From contig NC_052669.1 of the NCBI RefSeq assembly GCF_016802725.1, positions 15,294,270-15,358,269 of the forward strand: 64,000 bases of DNA, given 5' to 3'. The stretch is from Solenopsis invicta. Taxonomy: Eukaryota; Arthropoda; Insecta; Hymenoptera; Formicidae. Positions 41,631 through 53,435 of this stretch are shown piece after piece (position 1 is the first letter of the stretch; the number at the start of each line of letters is the position of its first letter). Both the position numbers and the translations under genes were made by a program. The notes under the pieces were generated by a model that was not told the DNA's origin, ran no database searches, and saw only the letters and a list, made by a program, of their open reading frames with translations.

Positions 41631-43786
41631 TGTAACGCTCATACTTTTGGTGCGGGATATCGGGATTGGTTGCTTGGATGTGCTCATTGGATGCCAGGAT
41701 TTTAGAAATAATAATTCCGTAATTTGGTGTAAAAATATAAAAATGTAAATATATTTTCTAAATATACTCAACTACAGAGAATAACGTAACAGACAAGCGG
41801 TGTGCCCGGACGTTAAACAAAAATGCGCTAACTTGCGGAAATTGTACGTAAAGTTAAACTAAATGAACGGACTTGCCTAAGATATAAATACTATACGAAA
41901 TCATGAAACTGAAGATCAAACTAAATTGAGCGGACTGAACTCGCATAAACAATTACGCTAAGAATATAATAACCCAGAGAACACATGTCTGAAAGACGTC
42001 TTAAAAAAGACGTTTCTTAGACATGTCTAAAAAACGTCATAAAGACGTCTTTTAGACATATTTAAAGGATGTCTCTTTTTAAGACGTCTACAAGACGTCT
42101 CATTTTCTGACGTCTTTTAGACTTGTCCAAAAGACGTCTTTTAGACAATGTCTAAAAAACGTCTTTTTCAAGACGTCTAACGGACGTCTCATTTTCTGAT
42201 GTCTTTTAGACCTGTCCAAAAGACGTCGTAAAGATGTCTATAAGTTAGGTAGACGTCATTTTATTAGACGTCTATTAAAACATTTTTTTAAAGACATTTT
42301 TAAATTTCTTTAGTCACCAGATGATAGGTAATAATATCGTCAAATTTTTTGAAAATTAATATATTTTATATTTCCCATATATATTTTATAAATTTTTTAT
42401 TTCTTAATTCCTTTTTCTGCATTTTTTTGTTTGATTGATTCTTTTGTGCGTTATACAAGAGTCTGTGTTTCCGTCTTAACCACATATATACATTTTGTTT
42501 TAAATCTTTGCGAACGTTTCATATAGAATAGTTTGGCAATATTCTATTTGAAATGTTTTAGTATGTTGCGAATTAAATATTTTAGAGACATTCTACTTTA
42601 AATATTACATTCGCAATATTCTCTTAATATTCTGGAGACGTTTTGTTTCAAATTTTTCCGAATGTTTCATGCGCCACCGCAAGGCAGCTACGCCAGGGGC
42701 GATCTTCTCGTGAGTCGAATGCGGCCACAAGTGTTATATCTAGGCATCACCACGACCGACTCACCAGCTCACACTTCAATGAGAATCTAAATTAGGAACT
42801 GCTTGTTTTAACTTCAAAACGAATACTCGCTCTCATTTTTTTTCAAATGTGACGTGTGTGTGGAACGGTGTTCCACATAAAATCTTACATTTTTACAATA
42901 TGCCGTCAATATGCTGTTAAACGCGGACAGCAAACCGATGGCAACAGTTGCCATCATGTTGCTATCATACGTCTTTCAAACGTAAGAAGGGCGTCTTTCA
43001 GACATCAGAAGGACGTCTTTCAGACGTCAAAAGGGCGTCTTTCAGCTGTCAAAAAGACGTTTTTTAGACGTCAGAAGGATGTCTTACAGACGTCAGAAAG
43101 ACGTCTTACAGACGTCAAAAATGGAAAAAATAAGACGTCTGTTAGACGTCCTAGTAACGTCAGAAAACGGGACATAAGATGTCTAATAGACGTCTAAAAG
43201 ACGTCTTTCTATCTTCTGTAAGACGTCTTTCAGACGTTTGAAAAATTACAAGACGTCTTTTAGACGTCAGAATGTTCTCTGGGAAAAAGGAACGGACTCG
43301 TATACGTTGTAACTAATTGCGCAAACTCGCATAAATGATTAAACTAGTGATTAAATCAAAACGAACAGACTCGTATAAAAGATACAAATAATTTTACGAA
43401 GAGCGCTTAGATGGAGTTGCCGTGAGGCGGTGAACTTAACGAAAGATTTAAACGGGCCGTGATTAGCCCGCGCGACGGCCAGTCACGACCGCGGAATCGC
43501 CTACTTGTGATGCGGAGGCCGGTTCCGCGATATGCGAGGGTGGTCGACGTGGAGATCCAATCTCACTCCGCGGGGTGTGGACACCCCATGGAATTCGGTT
43601 TACTAAGAGCTGGACACAAAGGAACGTCGTCGAGTATCCCCGACAACAGTGTTGGACCGAGAATTTCCGGGAACGGAAATAATTGGCGGACAGATCCTAT
43701 TGGCCGAGAACAACCGGCTGCGGGAACAACGAGAATTCCCGTCGCAGGCGAGGGATGGGATTGGCCGAGTATTCCCAGCCGCTAAA
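41631..43786. other. LTR-like non-coding block hosting a foldback
   Basis: Begins TGTAACGCTC. On both sides of the foldback (41973-43283) it carries degenerate repeats of GAACGGACTCGTATA. From 43440 it becomes GC-rich until it meets copia sequence at about 43787. It may be a gypsy LTR, but a matching 3' end was not found. Confidence 0.35.
41973..43283. mobile_element. GACGTC-rich foldback element
   Basis: Termini CCCAGAGAACA and TGTTCTCTGGG are exact inverted repeats. The left arm (41990-42275) and right arm (42965-43270) are dense arrays of short units built on AGACGTCTTTTAGAC. I count about 11 GACGTC sites in the left arm and 13 in the right, plus many one-mismatch variants. The centre (42290-42960) lacks them and is not coding. 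Non-autonomous DNA element of unknown class. Confidence 0.85.
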
Positions 43787-44631
43787 ATTTCGCAAGAAAG
43801 ATATGTAAAAGAAATTTTAGAGCGAGTCTCTATGATAAACTGTAAACCAAGTTTGACACCTTTAATCCCAGGAATTAAACTCACATGCGGAGACAAAGAA
43901 ATGTCAAGTGACGAGTTGGCACAAGTACCATATCGTGAATTAGTAGGTAGCCTAATTTATTTAGCCAATACTTCTAAACCAGATATAGCTTTTGCGACGG
44001 GAATATTGAGTCATTTTAATGCAAATCCGAAAAAGGAACATTGGCAAGCTGCCAAGCATGTACTACCATACCTGAAACAGACTCAAAATTTTGGTATTGT
44101 TTTCCGAAAAACTTCAGAAAGTCTCAAAGCATTCGTAGATGCCGACTGGGCTGGCGACATTGACAGTCGAAGGTTTCATTCAGGAAATACATTAATTCTT
44201 GCGGGAGGACCAATTATTGGTTCTCGAAACGTCAAAAATCGGTCGCATTATCTACAATGGAAGCCGAGTATATGGCTTTATCTGATGTTACAAACGAGAT
44301 AGTATATTTTAGAAAGTTAATCGAAGAGATAGGTTTCCCATATTATGTAAAAAAAGCTACACCTGTATTTTGCGACAACCAAAGTGCAATTGTTTTAAGT
44401 AAAGAGAACATGACAAACCAAAGGAGTAAACACTTCGACATCAGGTTTCATTTTTCTAGAGAAGCGCAGGAACGTAAATTAATTAATGTTCAATATATCC
44501 CTACAGAGGAGAATGTTGCCGACGTTTTTACCAAACCTTTAACAAGAGACAAGCATACAAAATACATACAAATGTTAAATTTAGATTATTCGGAGATATG
44601 TGCTAGTTTTGCGTACCATTTAGAATGTTAA
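43787..44631 (+). pseudogene. Ty1/copia RT C-terminus and RNase H remnant
   Basis: The first frame has QERYVKEILERVSM, CKPSLTPLIP, PYRELVGSLIYLA, PDIAFATGILSHF and AFVDADWAGD. A one-base shift near 44222 moves to a frame with FSKRQKSVALSTMEAEYMAL, FCDNQSAIVLSKEN, SKHFDIRFHF, ENVADVFTKPL. These are canonical copia RT end and RNase H blocks. Everything upstream (gag, protease, integrase, RT palm) is missing. A polypurine tract and LTR follow. Confidence 0.9.
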
Positions 44632-44710
44632 GTATATTTTGTAATCTTCGTCTGCGCTATATGCAATTGTTCATGTTTCCGTTCTTTACTGAGTGTGTTG
44701 ATAAGGGGGG

Positions 44711-44945
44711 TGTTGGAAGATCAACCCATAATGTTGGCTAAACTGCCGAGCACGTCTAGTTATAAATCGGCGCTCTGATGGCGCACGTGTAGGTGGATGT
44801 CGCGGGTGAGACTCCTCTCTCCGTACCTCTCTCTGTCTCGGACGCTTGTCTCAAGCAGTCGTGTGTAAAAGATCTCTCGCGTAGTAAAAAGGTTTTTCTA
44901 CGTACACGTTGTATTTCTCTTTTGCAAAATACCCAAAATACCCAT
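44711..44945 (+). mobile_element. Copia 3' LTR (end uncertain)
   Basis: The purine run ATAAGGGGGG (44701-44710) is immediately followed by TGTTGGAAGATCAACCC, the usual PPT and LTR start. A TATA-like TTATAAATC lies at about 44760. The expected CCAACA-type end is not seen, so the LTR is probably truncated near 44945. Confidence 0.7.
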
Positions 44946-44947
44946 CA

Positions 44948-45490
44948 ATGTTTTAAATTTTTTGTTCCTTTTTTCTGTAATGATAGTAGTGACCAAATAG
45001 GATGTTCCTTCGCTATGACTACAATTTTCCGTTTCTGATCCAAATCTATTAGTTTGTATTTTTTTCTTCGGAACATTGATCCACTTTTCTGAAAATGAAG
45101 ATGAATGTGATAATAATGATGATGATAAATCTTCTGCTAATGGACACACTGTAGCACAATCAATGAAACTGTCATCAGTATTTTTTTCATGTAAAAGCAC
45201 TAGTTATTTATCCTCAACGAGAATCATGCCAACCATATTAACAATGCGATTATATATTTCATGGCCCACAACTATTGCCTTTTCCGATGAAAGTTTTTTT
45301 ACAGACTCCTCTGGAATGTAATTCTTTTCAACAAACAACTTTTTGCTTATTTTTGTAGTACTTTTTAAAAGCGATTTACTATAAAAATCTTGTTGCTCTT
45401 TTTCTTTTTAGCGTTTATTGACCGTCCCGGAATACCTATATCGTCAATAATCAATAAATAAACACGACTATCTTCTGCAAAGAACGATGG
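44948..45490 (-). pseudogene. Unidentified broken ORF remnant
   Basis: A mostly open minus-strand reading starts at the Bel/Pao insertion with SRVYLLIIDDIGIPG, continues after a shift with EKEQQDFYSKSLLKSTTKIS and VVGHEIYNRIVNMVGMILVE, then after one stop LLHEKNTDDSFIDCATVCPL and SEKWINVPKKKIQTN. Composition is protein-like but I recognise no family. It is cut by Bel/Pao at the right and copia LTR DNA at the left. It could be part of a DNA transposon protein. Confidence 0.4.
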
Positions 45491-45738
45491 TGTTGAATGT
45501 TCGACGGGATGAAGAGATTGATCCAGATAACGGACAGTGAATTCTTTTAGAGTGCTTTATTGTGCTGGAATCTAACACAGTATACGGTGCCCTTCGCTTG
45601 CACTTCACGTGTCTCGAGAGTCTCTGACCTACCGCTACTCGCCCTCGTAACGCCGGGGCCTGAACGTTACTAGCGCCACTAACGACGCCTTGTCGCTTCT
45701 AACAAGCTACACCCGGTCGGTATCAATCGGCCGGAACA
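45491..45738 (-). repeat. Bel/Pao 3' LTR
   Basis: TGTTGAATGTTCGACGGG to GGCCGGAACA on the + strand. Next to it, at 45739-45753, the minus strand has a purine run AAAAGGAGGGGAGGA, the polypurine tract. Confidence 0.95.
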
Positions 45739-46198
45739 TCCTCCCCTCCTTTTGTGGGAAAACGAAATGTTCTTACAGAATAAACTGTTACAAAATAAAC
45801 TATTACGCTACTTAAATTTGTATCGAACGCATTGACAATTGGACATATAAAACTTACAACTAACTTAAAGTAACATCCAAAACGTTCCGGTTTCTTAACT
45901 ACGCGACCACTTCTAGTGGTAACGGTCTTCGGATCTTGCTCCTTTGGTTTATAACTTAACAACGTGTCATTGGTTTTAAAATTATTCGGCTCCCGATTGA
46001 GATCTTTACGCATAACTTTTCCGGATTTTGCTTTTTCCCGTAAATCTGTTACAACATCTTTTTTTTTCTTGCGAAATCTCTAACGGATAGATCCTCTGTA
46101 TCGGTCTCTTAAGCACACCATTCCTAATTTTTAGAGTGAGTACTCTGCCTTGACCATCGGAACCCGGAATTATTTCTATTATTCGTGTAAGAGGCCAG

Positions 46199-47450
46199 TT
46201 TATGCGTCTATGTGTATCATCGCCGACGCCAAAATGACATCACCCACTTTGATTTTTCGCGTTTCTTTCTTTCCATTTTTTAACAATAGTTGGCCTAAAT
46301 ATTCAGTGCGGAATTTTTTCCGAAGGTCCTCGAAAATTTTCTGTCTGTATTTGAACTTGTTATTTAGTTTTTTACGATAGAGCATGTCGCAATCTGGAAC
46401 ACCGTACTCTCGAATCTCTTGCAAAAACATTGAAGGCGACAATGGTCTAAGATCGTCCGGATCTTCTGAGATATATGTGAGTGGGCGACCATTTATTATT
46501 GCTTCGACATCACATAGAACGGTATATAAGCTTTCATAAGGAAGACTCGCTTTGCTCAAAATCTTACGCAGCAACGTTTTCAAAATTCCTATCAATCTTT
46601 CCCACCAACCACCCCACCACGGTGCCGCTGGTGGATTGAAATACCATTCAATTTGAGTTAGCGATTTATGTTTGCCGATTTTTTCTCAATCTAACTTGCT
46701 CAGAGCGTTAGCGGCACCCGTAAAATTAGTTCCATTGTCACTATATATAACTTTTGGACGTCCGCGCCTTGCTATAAATCTGCGCAAACATTCTAAGAAA
46801 CCCTGTGTTGATAGCGTCGATGCTAATTCAAGATGGATTGCTCTGTACACTGCACACGTAAAAATACAGATCCAACTCTTCCCCCCCCCTTCCCGCGAAA
46901 TTAGTGGCCCTGCAAAATCCACTCCAACTATTTCGAAAATCGCGGCATCTTGAATGCGATTGCGAGGTAACGGAGGAGTTTTGGTTTCCATGCGTTTAAC
47001 TCTTTGTTTTTTACAAATTATGCAGTCAGAGATAACTGCTCTTACAATTTTACGAACAGAAATAATCCAGAATCTCTCCCGTAGCTTGGTCATAATTATT
47101 TGTGTCCCCGCGTGGCCCATAGACTCGTGATATTCCCGAATCAGCATTGGAACTATATCTTTGTCGTTGGATAAAAGAATAGGGCACAAGAAATTACGAT
47201 TATCGCGTCTATTAAAAATCTTAGTTTTCAAAACGTATAGCGCGTCTTCAGTTTTCATTGTTCGAAATACCGATAACTTAGTTTTAGATACTGAGTTAAA
47301 CATATTACTTTGTAAATGCTTAAAAAGTTTCGTTTCGGCTGCTTTTCTCTCTGCAAAAGATAATGTTAATCTTCTTTGCAACTTCTTTATTGCTGACTTT
47401 TTTCCTACAGTTAGCAAAAAATCTAAGCATCCACGCAAAGAATCGAACAA
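46199..47450 (-). pseudogene. Bel/Pao integrase
   Basis: The zinc-binding part has YHESMGHAG and CIICKKQR. The catalytic core has EIVGVDFAGPLISREGG (Asp), VIYSDNGTNFTGAA (Asp) and, after a TGA near 46685, the PPAAPWWGGWWERLIGILK block with the Glu. It continues through VEAIINGRPLTY. The terminal part (45723-46013) carries VTTRSGRVVKKPERF, a common Bel/Pao C-terminal motif. Confidence 0.9.
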
Positions 47451-47469
47451 GTTTGCTGTAGGAAGAAAA

Positions 47470-48233
47470 GTACAATTGGCTTTAAACTTAAAAATCTCAG
47501 TTTATAATGTGTGTATTAGAATTGACCTTTTCGCTTCTTTTATTATTTCCTCTTCACTATAAATGTCTGGACTAGTTATGCGCCACTCGGATTCCACTTT
47601 ATAGAGCCACGTTCGGCCAAACCATCATTCGGAATGCACTAATTGTGCCGGACTGCAGCCACGCGAGGGAAGATCCGTGGGATTTAAATCTCCGGGTACA
47701 TGTCTCCAATCATTTGGTTTGCAAAAGTTCGAATTTCTTTTATTCTATTCCAGACAAATGTACCCCACTGCGTATCCCGTTTAATCCACGCTAAGACCGT
47801 CGTCGAATCTGTCCAAAACGTTGTCTTTAAAATTTTTCGCGTTAGAGATTTAGACACCGTTAGCCGGACTGCAATGGTGGCCGCCATCAATTCTAAACGC
47901 GGAATAGTAGTTTTTCACAGGGCTATACGAGATTTAGCACTTAGAAGTCTAACACTTGTGTTATTCCCGTCCTTAACTCTAGCAAAGACCGCCGCCACGT
48001 ATGCTAGTCCACTTGCGTCACAAAATGTGTGTAACGTTAGATTTCTTTTGCCCAGTTTTCGCGGAATTTTAATCTGGTTTAATTTATCTAAGTCATTCAG
48101 CCAGTTTCTAAATTGATTGCCCCGATTGTCTTCGATTTCGGTATCCCAGTCTATTTTTTCCGCCCAAAATTCTTTAAATAACAGCTTGGGTAGTAAAGAC
48201 ACAGAGCACGTAAAACCTATAGGATCGAAAACT
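47470..48233 (-). pseudogene. Bel/Pao RNase H and connector
   Basis: Reads VFDPIGFTCSVSLLPKLLFK, then LHTFCDASGLAYVAAVF (RNase H Asp), a TGA near 47920, PRLELMAATIAVRL (Glu region), FWTDSTTVLAWI (Asp), then a frameshift near 47700 followed by HVPGDLNPTDLPSRGC. These are standard Bel/Pao RNase H blocks. Confidence 0.85.
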
Positions 48234-51145
48234 TTAACGTGTTGCAGACAGAATTGTTCTTTTTGTTATGACATCAGGTGAATTCTCGTTTAATACTGCT
48301 GGATTGATTGATATTGTATCTTCCTTTTTATTCCATAAAATTCCTAAAACGAGACTCGATTCATTTTCTATTGTTTCACCCGAGCTTTCCCATCCACGTA
48401 ATCCGCCTGCCGCTAAAATCGACGTAGCTTCTCGTACAAAGTTTTCTAACTCTTCTTCTGAATTTACGCTTGCTACACAGTTGTCTACATAAAACGCGTT
48501 TTTCAATTTTTGTATTATAGTTTCGGTTCCCTTTACAGCTTTAATGTATGCCGATAAATGAAACTCTATAATGGTTGCTAATAAAAAGGGACTACATGCC
48601 AAACCGAAAACTACACGACAGTGACGGAAAATTATCATTTCATTATTTACAATCCAGAAGAAACGTAGATAATCTCTATCTTCTTTGTGTACGGAGATTT
48701 GCAAAAACGCCTTTTTAATATCTGACACCACTCCAATTTTCCCTTCTCGAAATCTGTTCAGAACTGACGGTACTAATTCACTTAAATTGGGTCCCGTTTC
48801 AAGACATTGATTTAACGACGGATAACCCTTTCTGCTCGCCGAGGCATCAAACACCGGTCTGATTTTTGTTGTGCCGTGTGTCTTTACTACTGGACGATGC
48901 GGTAAATAATGTCCGGAACCGTTAATTTCGCTGTCCGTTATTCTTTCAATAATGCCTTCCGACAACCATTCCTGAAAAACACTATCGTACGCTTCGAACA
49001 GATTTTGGGCTTTAAGCTTTTGCGTACATTTCTTTAATCTATTGCGCGCGATATCATAATTACTGGAAACAGGAGCGTGATCGTCCACCCACGGTAATTT
49101 GACTTCGTATCGATCTTCGTCGTTCAACTTCGCCGTTTCCTGCAGAAACTCTCGAATTCGTTCCTCTTGTTCCAATTTATCCATCTTTTCAATTGTATCC
49201 GTGATACCAATAACATCTAAACGCCACAGATCAGACGGACTGGCCTCTTGCACAAACAGCGTCGTAAGCATTACCGCGGTGTCGGATCTCCGGGATATCA
49301 TCGGCAATCCCATTACTGTCCAACCTAGGAGCGTTTCAAATGCTGTTAGTCCATTTTCCAAATTATATTTTCGACCGGTCATTAATTTGCCTGCCACGTC
49401 CGCACCGATAAGAATGCCTATCGCACCGGTTTCTTCTCCGATATCAGTTAAATTAATATTATTGTTGCGTAGTTCGTTAACCCAAGAGTCTTTTTTGATG
49501 CTCGAAATAGTACTGCAAATAACGTTTGTATTCATGGCAGAAAAATTGCATGCGTATGAATCATCTAGACTTTTCAAATGTATTCGGAACATCTCGTGTT
49601 TCTCGACCTCGGATTTAATTCCACCGAACAACGTATGTGTAACTTTTAATTCTCCAAGCGAATTATAACCTAAATCTTTTACGATATCGGTGCGGATATA
49701 TGACCGTTGTGCGGCTGTATCAATGACCGCTGTTACAATTTTCTCCCGTGACATCGAATATATTTTTACGCGAAGTGTTTGCAAGTACACATCATACCTT
49801 TCACAAAACGTAGCTAAACTAGAATCTTCGACTGTTTTCTTATTGTCATCCGAGATCGTATTCTTATTATCGTCCGATTTGATCGCGGAAACGCTCTCTT
49901 TGCGAAATATACCCGGACACATTAAGAGAACATGGCGTCTCGTGCACCAATCGCATTTTAACCTGCTTCTACATTTTTGTGCCGCGTGTCCTCGTATCAA
50001 ACAATTGTAACAACAATTTTCTTTTTTGACGATATCTTTACGTTCATCTAATGTTAACTTACGTGCGTTTTCACAGTGTTGGCTTTCGTGATTCGATTTA
50101 CAAAAAATACAGACCGGTTTTTTCTGCTCTTTCGCGACGAGAAGAATGCTAGCGCTGGCCGTTTCCTTTGACGACTCTGGTTTGTTTCTCAGCTTTTTCG
50201 CTTTGTCTTGCTCCGTCGATAATCCGAATCCTGTTAGCGCCATGTCGATACGTTCCTCGTTTTCTACTTCCAATTGCAGGAATTTCAACAGTTTGGCCAG
50301 TCGATCGGTAGACTCACGTTGACCGTTGTCCTCAGCCAATCCTCGTTGACCGCTACGTTGCCATGCTCGTAGGACCTCTTCTGGAAGGGACGACTCAACC
50401 AATGGATAGAGCATGGCCGCACACTTGTCCGTCGTCACCCCGAGCGTTTCCGATGCTCGTATATAACACTCGATTTTATCGTATAGGTTGCCCAGCGACG
50501 ACTTTTTGTTTCCTTTCACGGCGTTTTGCAGAACGAGACCCAAAAGTTCCCGAACGTAGAATTCCTCCACAATGTCGTCTCTTCCAAAACGATTTCTCAA
50601 GCTCGTGATCGCCTTTACGTAATTCTCGCCCGTGGGCGGAAAACTTTTCACGATCTCATTGGCTCGGGAATCTGGACCGGTGGCCTGTAGAAGATACTGG
50701 AACTTGTCTTCACTGCTTATTGACATAATTTTCTTGAATTGGTTCCAGAACGGTAGCCATTCTTTGATATTGCCACTGAATTTCGGCAGTTCCAGCTTTG
50801 GAAACTTTGAGGTCTTGGTAGTATTTGTTACCCTCGTGCTTGATCCGTCTTCCGGTATCGCGGGCCTTCTCGACGTTACCTTCATTTTTGCGGTTAGGTA
50901 CTGCGTTTTATATGCGTCGATTCCAACTCCTTGATGATAACCGCTTCATCCAGGTCTGATTGAAAGAGCGCCTGATTATATGCCGAATGTACAGTATCTA
51001 ATTCCGACATCTTTGTCTCGAGAAATTGGAAGGCCATCATCTTGTCTTCACTTGAGCAATCACTGTCCATTTTCGTCGTAAAAGCCGTGAGTGCCTTCGT
51101 GAAGGCCATCCTCTGGATTTTTCTCTGTTTCTTGATAGCATCCAT
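48234..51145 (-). pseudogene. Bel/Pao gag-protease-RT
   Basis: The first frame (51145-50894) begins MDAIKKQRKIQRMAF. A one-base shift near 50920 leads to the 883-codon frame 50885-48234. In order: gag with KLELPKFSGNIKEWLPFWNQ, zinc knuckles CIFCKSNHESQHC and CYNCLIRGHAAQKC (about residues 257-300) plus CDWCTRRHVLLMC, an aspartic protease region VIDTAAQRSYI (about 387), and RT with KIRPVFDASA, VVSDIKKAFLQI (about 723), FGLACSPFLL and FYVDNCVAS (about 798; YVDN is usual in Bel/Pao). It ends at TILSATR, where a shift near 48245 continues HVKVFDPIGF. Confidence 0.92.
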
Positions 51146-51155
51146 CGCGTCCTAC

Positions 51156-51166
51156 CGACTGCGCTA
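51156..51166 (-). promoter_or_regulatory. Bel/Pao primer-binding site
   Basis: Two bases after the 5' LTR the minus strand reads TAGCGCAGTCG. It differs by one base from TGGCGCAGTCG, the site known in insect LTR elements primed by serine tRNA. Confidence 0.6.
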
Positions 51167-51168
51167 GT

Positions 51169-51416
51169 TGTTGAATGTTCGACGGGATGAAGAGATTGAT
51201 CCAGATAACAGACGGTGAATTCTATTAGAGTGCTTTATTGTGCCCGAATCTAACACAGTACACGGTGCCCTTCGCTTGCACTTCACGTGTCTCGAGAGTC
51301 TCTGACCTACTGCTACTCGCCCTCGTAACGCCGGGGCCTGAACGTTACTAGCGCCACTAACGACGCCTTGTCGCTCCTAACAAGCTACACCCGGTCGGTA
51401 CCAATCGGCCGGAACA
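51169..51416 (-). repeat. Bel/Pao 5' LTR
   Basis: Same ends as the 3' copy and the same length. Transcription of the element would start here and run leftwards. Confidence 0.95.
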
Positions 51417-51714
51417 GATGGCACTTTAGGGCCGAAATTTGCCTATAAAGGGGAACCTGTGAATTTGGTATATTTTTATGTTTTTGGGTCTACTGAATTC
51501 GAATATAAAATTTAAAATTGTCCAAAGCGCAGGGAACTTTATGAAAATACGATATTTTTACACAAAAACCTAGTTTTGCGATACATGTTTTCTAATAGTA
51601 ATTTTGAACTCAAAGACCTTTTTTTTATGAATTTCTTTAAAAATGGATCTTTTAAATCACTGTATCACTAAATCATTATATACTTTATAATTATGCATAC
51701 ACACATATTCATAT

Positions 51715-51751
51715 ACATATATATATATGTATATATATATATGTATATATA

Positions 51752-51805
<54 letters not shown>
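51715..51805. repeat. (AT)n microsatellite
   Basis: Long AT tract with interspersed GT. It provides the TA target of the Tc1 element. Confidence 0.9.
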
Positions 51806-51808
<3 letters not shown>

Positions 51809-53429
51809 TGGATCAAAAAAGTATTGGCACACTCACTTTTTTAAAAATATCTTTATTTATTGAAATGATATATTAATACAAAATATGTATTTTCGTGTCT
51901 TCTAACACACAGAAATAGTGTATTTTTCCCGAACTCGAAATAATGTGTTTATAGAAAATAAAAAAAGAAAAACAGAAATTTCTTACTCAAAAAAGTATTG
52001 GCACACTTGTGATTCTAATATAAAGTTCGCAGTTACACGCTTTTGTTTACATTGTAAGGATACAGATGTAAACAGACTTTGTTTATATAACTCACTTCTT
52101 TTGATTTACGCAGTCAGTCTAGATTTACGCTCAGTAGAGAAAGCATGGCTGCTAAAAAAAGCGAATTGTCTGCGTTCGTACGAAACCAAATTGTTTTTCT
52201 GCGTAAACGCGGTGAGAGTTATCGAAAAATCGGTAAAACGTTAAAGTTAAGTTTCTCGACAGTGAGACATGTAATAAAAAAGTATGAAGAGACTAATTCT
52301 ACGGAAAATAGACCACGATCAGGGCGGCCAAAGGTCTTAACAGTAAGAGAGCGACGTAATATTATAAAACAAGTAATAAAAAACCCATTTGTGAGTGCTC
52401 AGAGTTTGTCTGCCGATATCGAAACATCTTCGGGAAAGACTTTCTGCTCAAACTGTACGAAATGTTCTGCATTCTGCTAAAATTTATGGCAGAACAGCAA
52501 GAAAGAAGCCATTCATAAACGACAAAAATAGGCAAAAACGTCTTGGCTTTGCTAAAGCGTATATTAATAAATCAATGGAGTTTTGGAAGAATGTTATTTT
52601 CTCTGACGAGAGCAAGTATAACATTTTTGGATCCGATGGAAAGAAGTTTGTGTGGAGGAGACCAAACACCGAATTGGAAAAGCAGAATATTCAGCCGACA
52701 GTGAAACATGGTGGAGGACACGTAATGGTCTGGGGTTGTATGTCGTACAATGGAGTTGGAAATTTAGCATTTATCGAAGGAATTATGAATGCTCAAATGT
52801 ATATCGATGTGTTGCGAGATAATTTACAACAGAGTGCAATTAAATTAGGCATACAAGAAACATTTCAGTTTTAGCAAGATAACGATCCAAAACACACGGC
52901 CAAAAAAACACGAGAGTGGCTTCTTCAAAACGTACCCAAACAGCTTTTTACACCACCTCAATCACCAGACGTTAATCCGATAGAAAATTTTTGGCATATA
53001 TTGGACTTACAAATTCGAAAAAGAAAAATAGGCAATAAGAATGACTTAAAAAAGGTACTATTAGAAGAGTGGTCAAAAATTTCTCCGGAAACAACACAAA
53101 AACTTGTGGAATCGATGCCAAATCGATTACAAGCTGTAATTAATGCCAAAGGCCTGCACACAAAATATTAACAATTTGCTTTGTCTAACAATTCTAAAGA
53201 ACTATGGACTTTATATTAGAATCACAAGTGTGCCAATACTTTTTTGAGCAAGAAATTTCTGTTTTTCTTTTTTTTATTTTCTATAAACACATTATTTCGA
53301 GTTCGGGAAAAATACACTATTTCTGTATGTTAGAAGACACGAAAATACATATTTTGTATTAATATATCATTTCAATAAATAAAGATATTTTTAAAAAAGT
53401 GAGTGTGCCAAAACTTTTTTGATCCACTG
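51806..53429 (+). mobile_element. Tc1-like transposon with IR/DR ends, inactive
   Basis: 1624 bp flanked by TA. Ends are about 215 bp inverted repeats starting CAGTGGATCAAAAAAGTATT. Each arm contains a second, inner AAAAAAGTATTGGCACACTT motif (about 51990-52010 and 53225-53250), so the outer and inner repeats form the IR/DR arrangement known from Tc1 relatives such as Sleeping Beauty. Confidence 0.92.
52145..53171 (+). pseudogene. Tc1-like transposase (D,D34E type), one shift and one stop
   Basis: The N-terminal paired-like domain has GESYRKIGKTLKLSFSTVRH and RPRSGRPKVLT. A frameshift near 52435 links ADIETSSGK to LSAQTVRNVLHSAKIYGRTA. The catalytic domain has VIFSDESKYNIFG (Asp), a TAG at 52872-52874 just before QDNDPKHTAKK (Asp), and QSPDVNPIENFWHIL (Glu). 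The end is NRLQAVINAKGLHTKY at about 53171. The two lesions make this copy non-functional; otherwise length and domains are normal. Confidence 0.92.
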
Positions 53430-53435
53430 TATATA

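Larger units (their letters stand above)
45491..51416 (-). mobile_element. Bel/Pao LTR retrotransposon, both LTRs
   Basis: 5926 bp with 248 bp LTRs and a 5 bp target duplication GATGG (45486-45490, 51417-51421). By hand the LTRs differ at 9 of 248 positions. Minus strand order: 5' LTR, primer site, gag, protease, RT, RNase H, integrase, PPT, 3' LTR. The single gag-pol frame is broken by several shifts and stops, so it is inactive. It sits inside one arm of a larger inverted repeat. Confidence 0.97.

Noticed and set aside
41990..43270. Possible CRISPR-like regular repeats with GACGTC
   Set aside because: Spacing is irregular and intervals are themselves related; the two blocks are inverted arms of one foldback.
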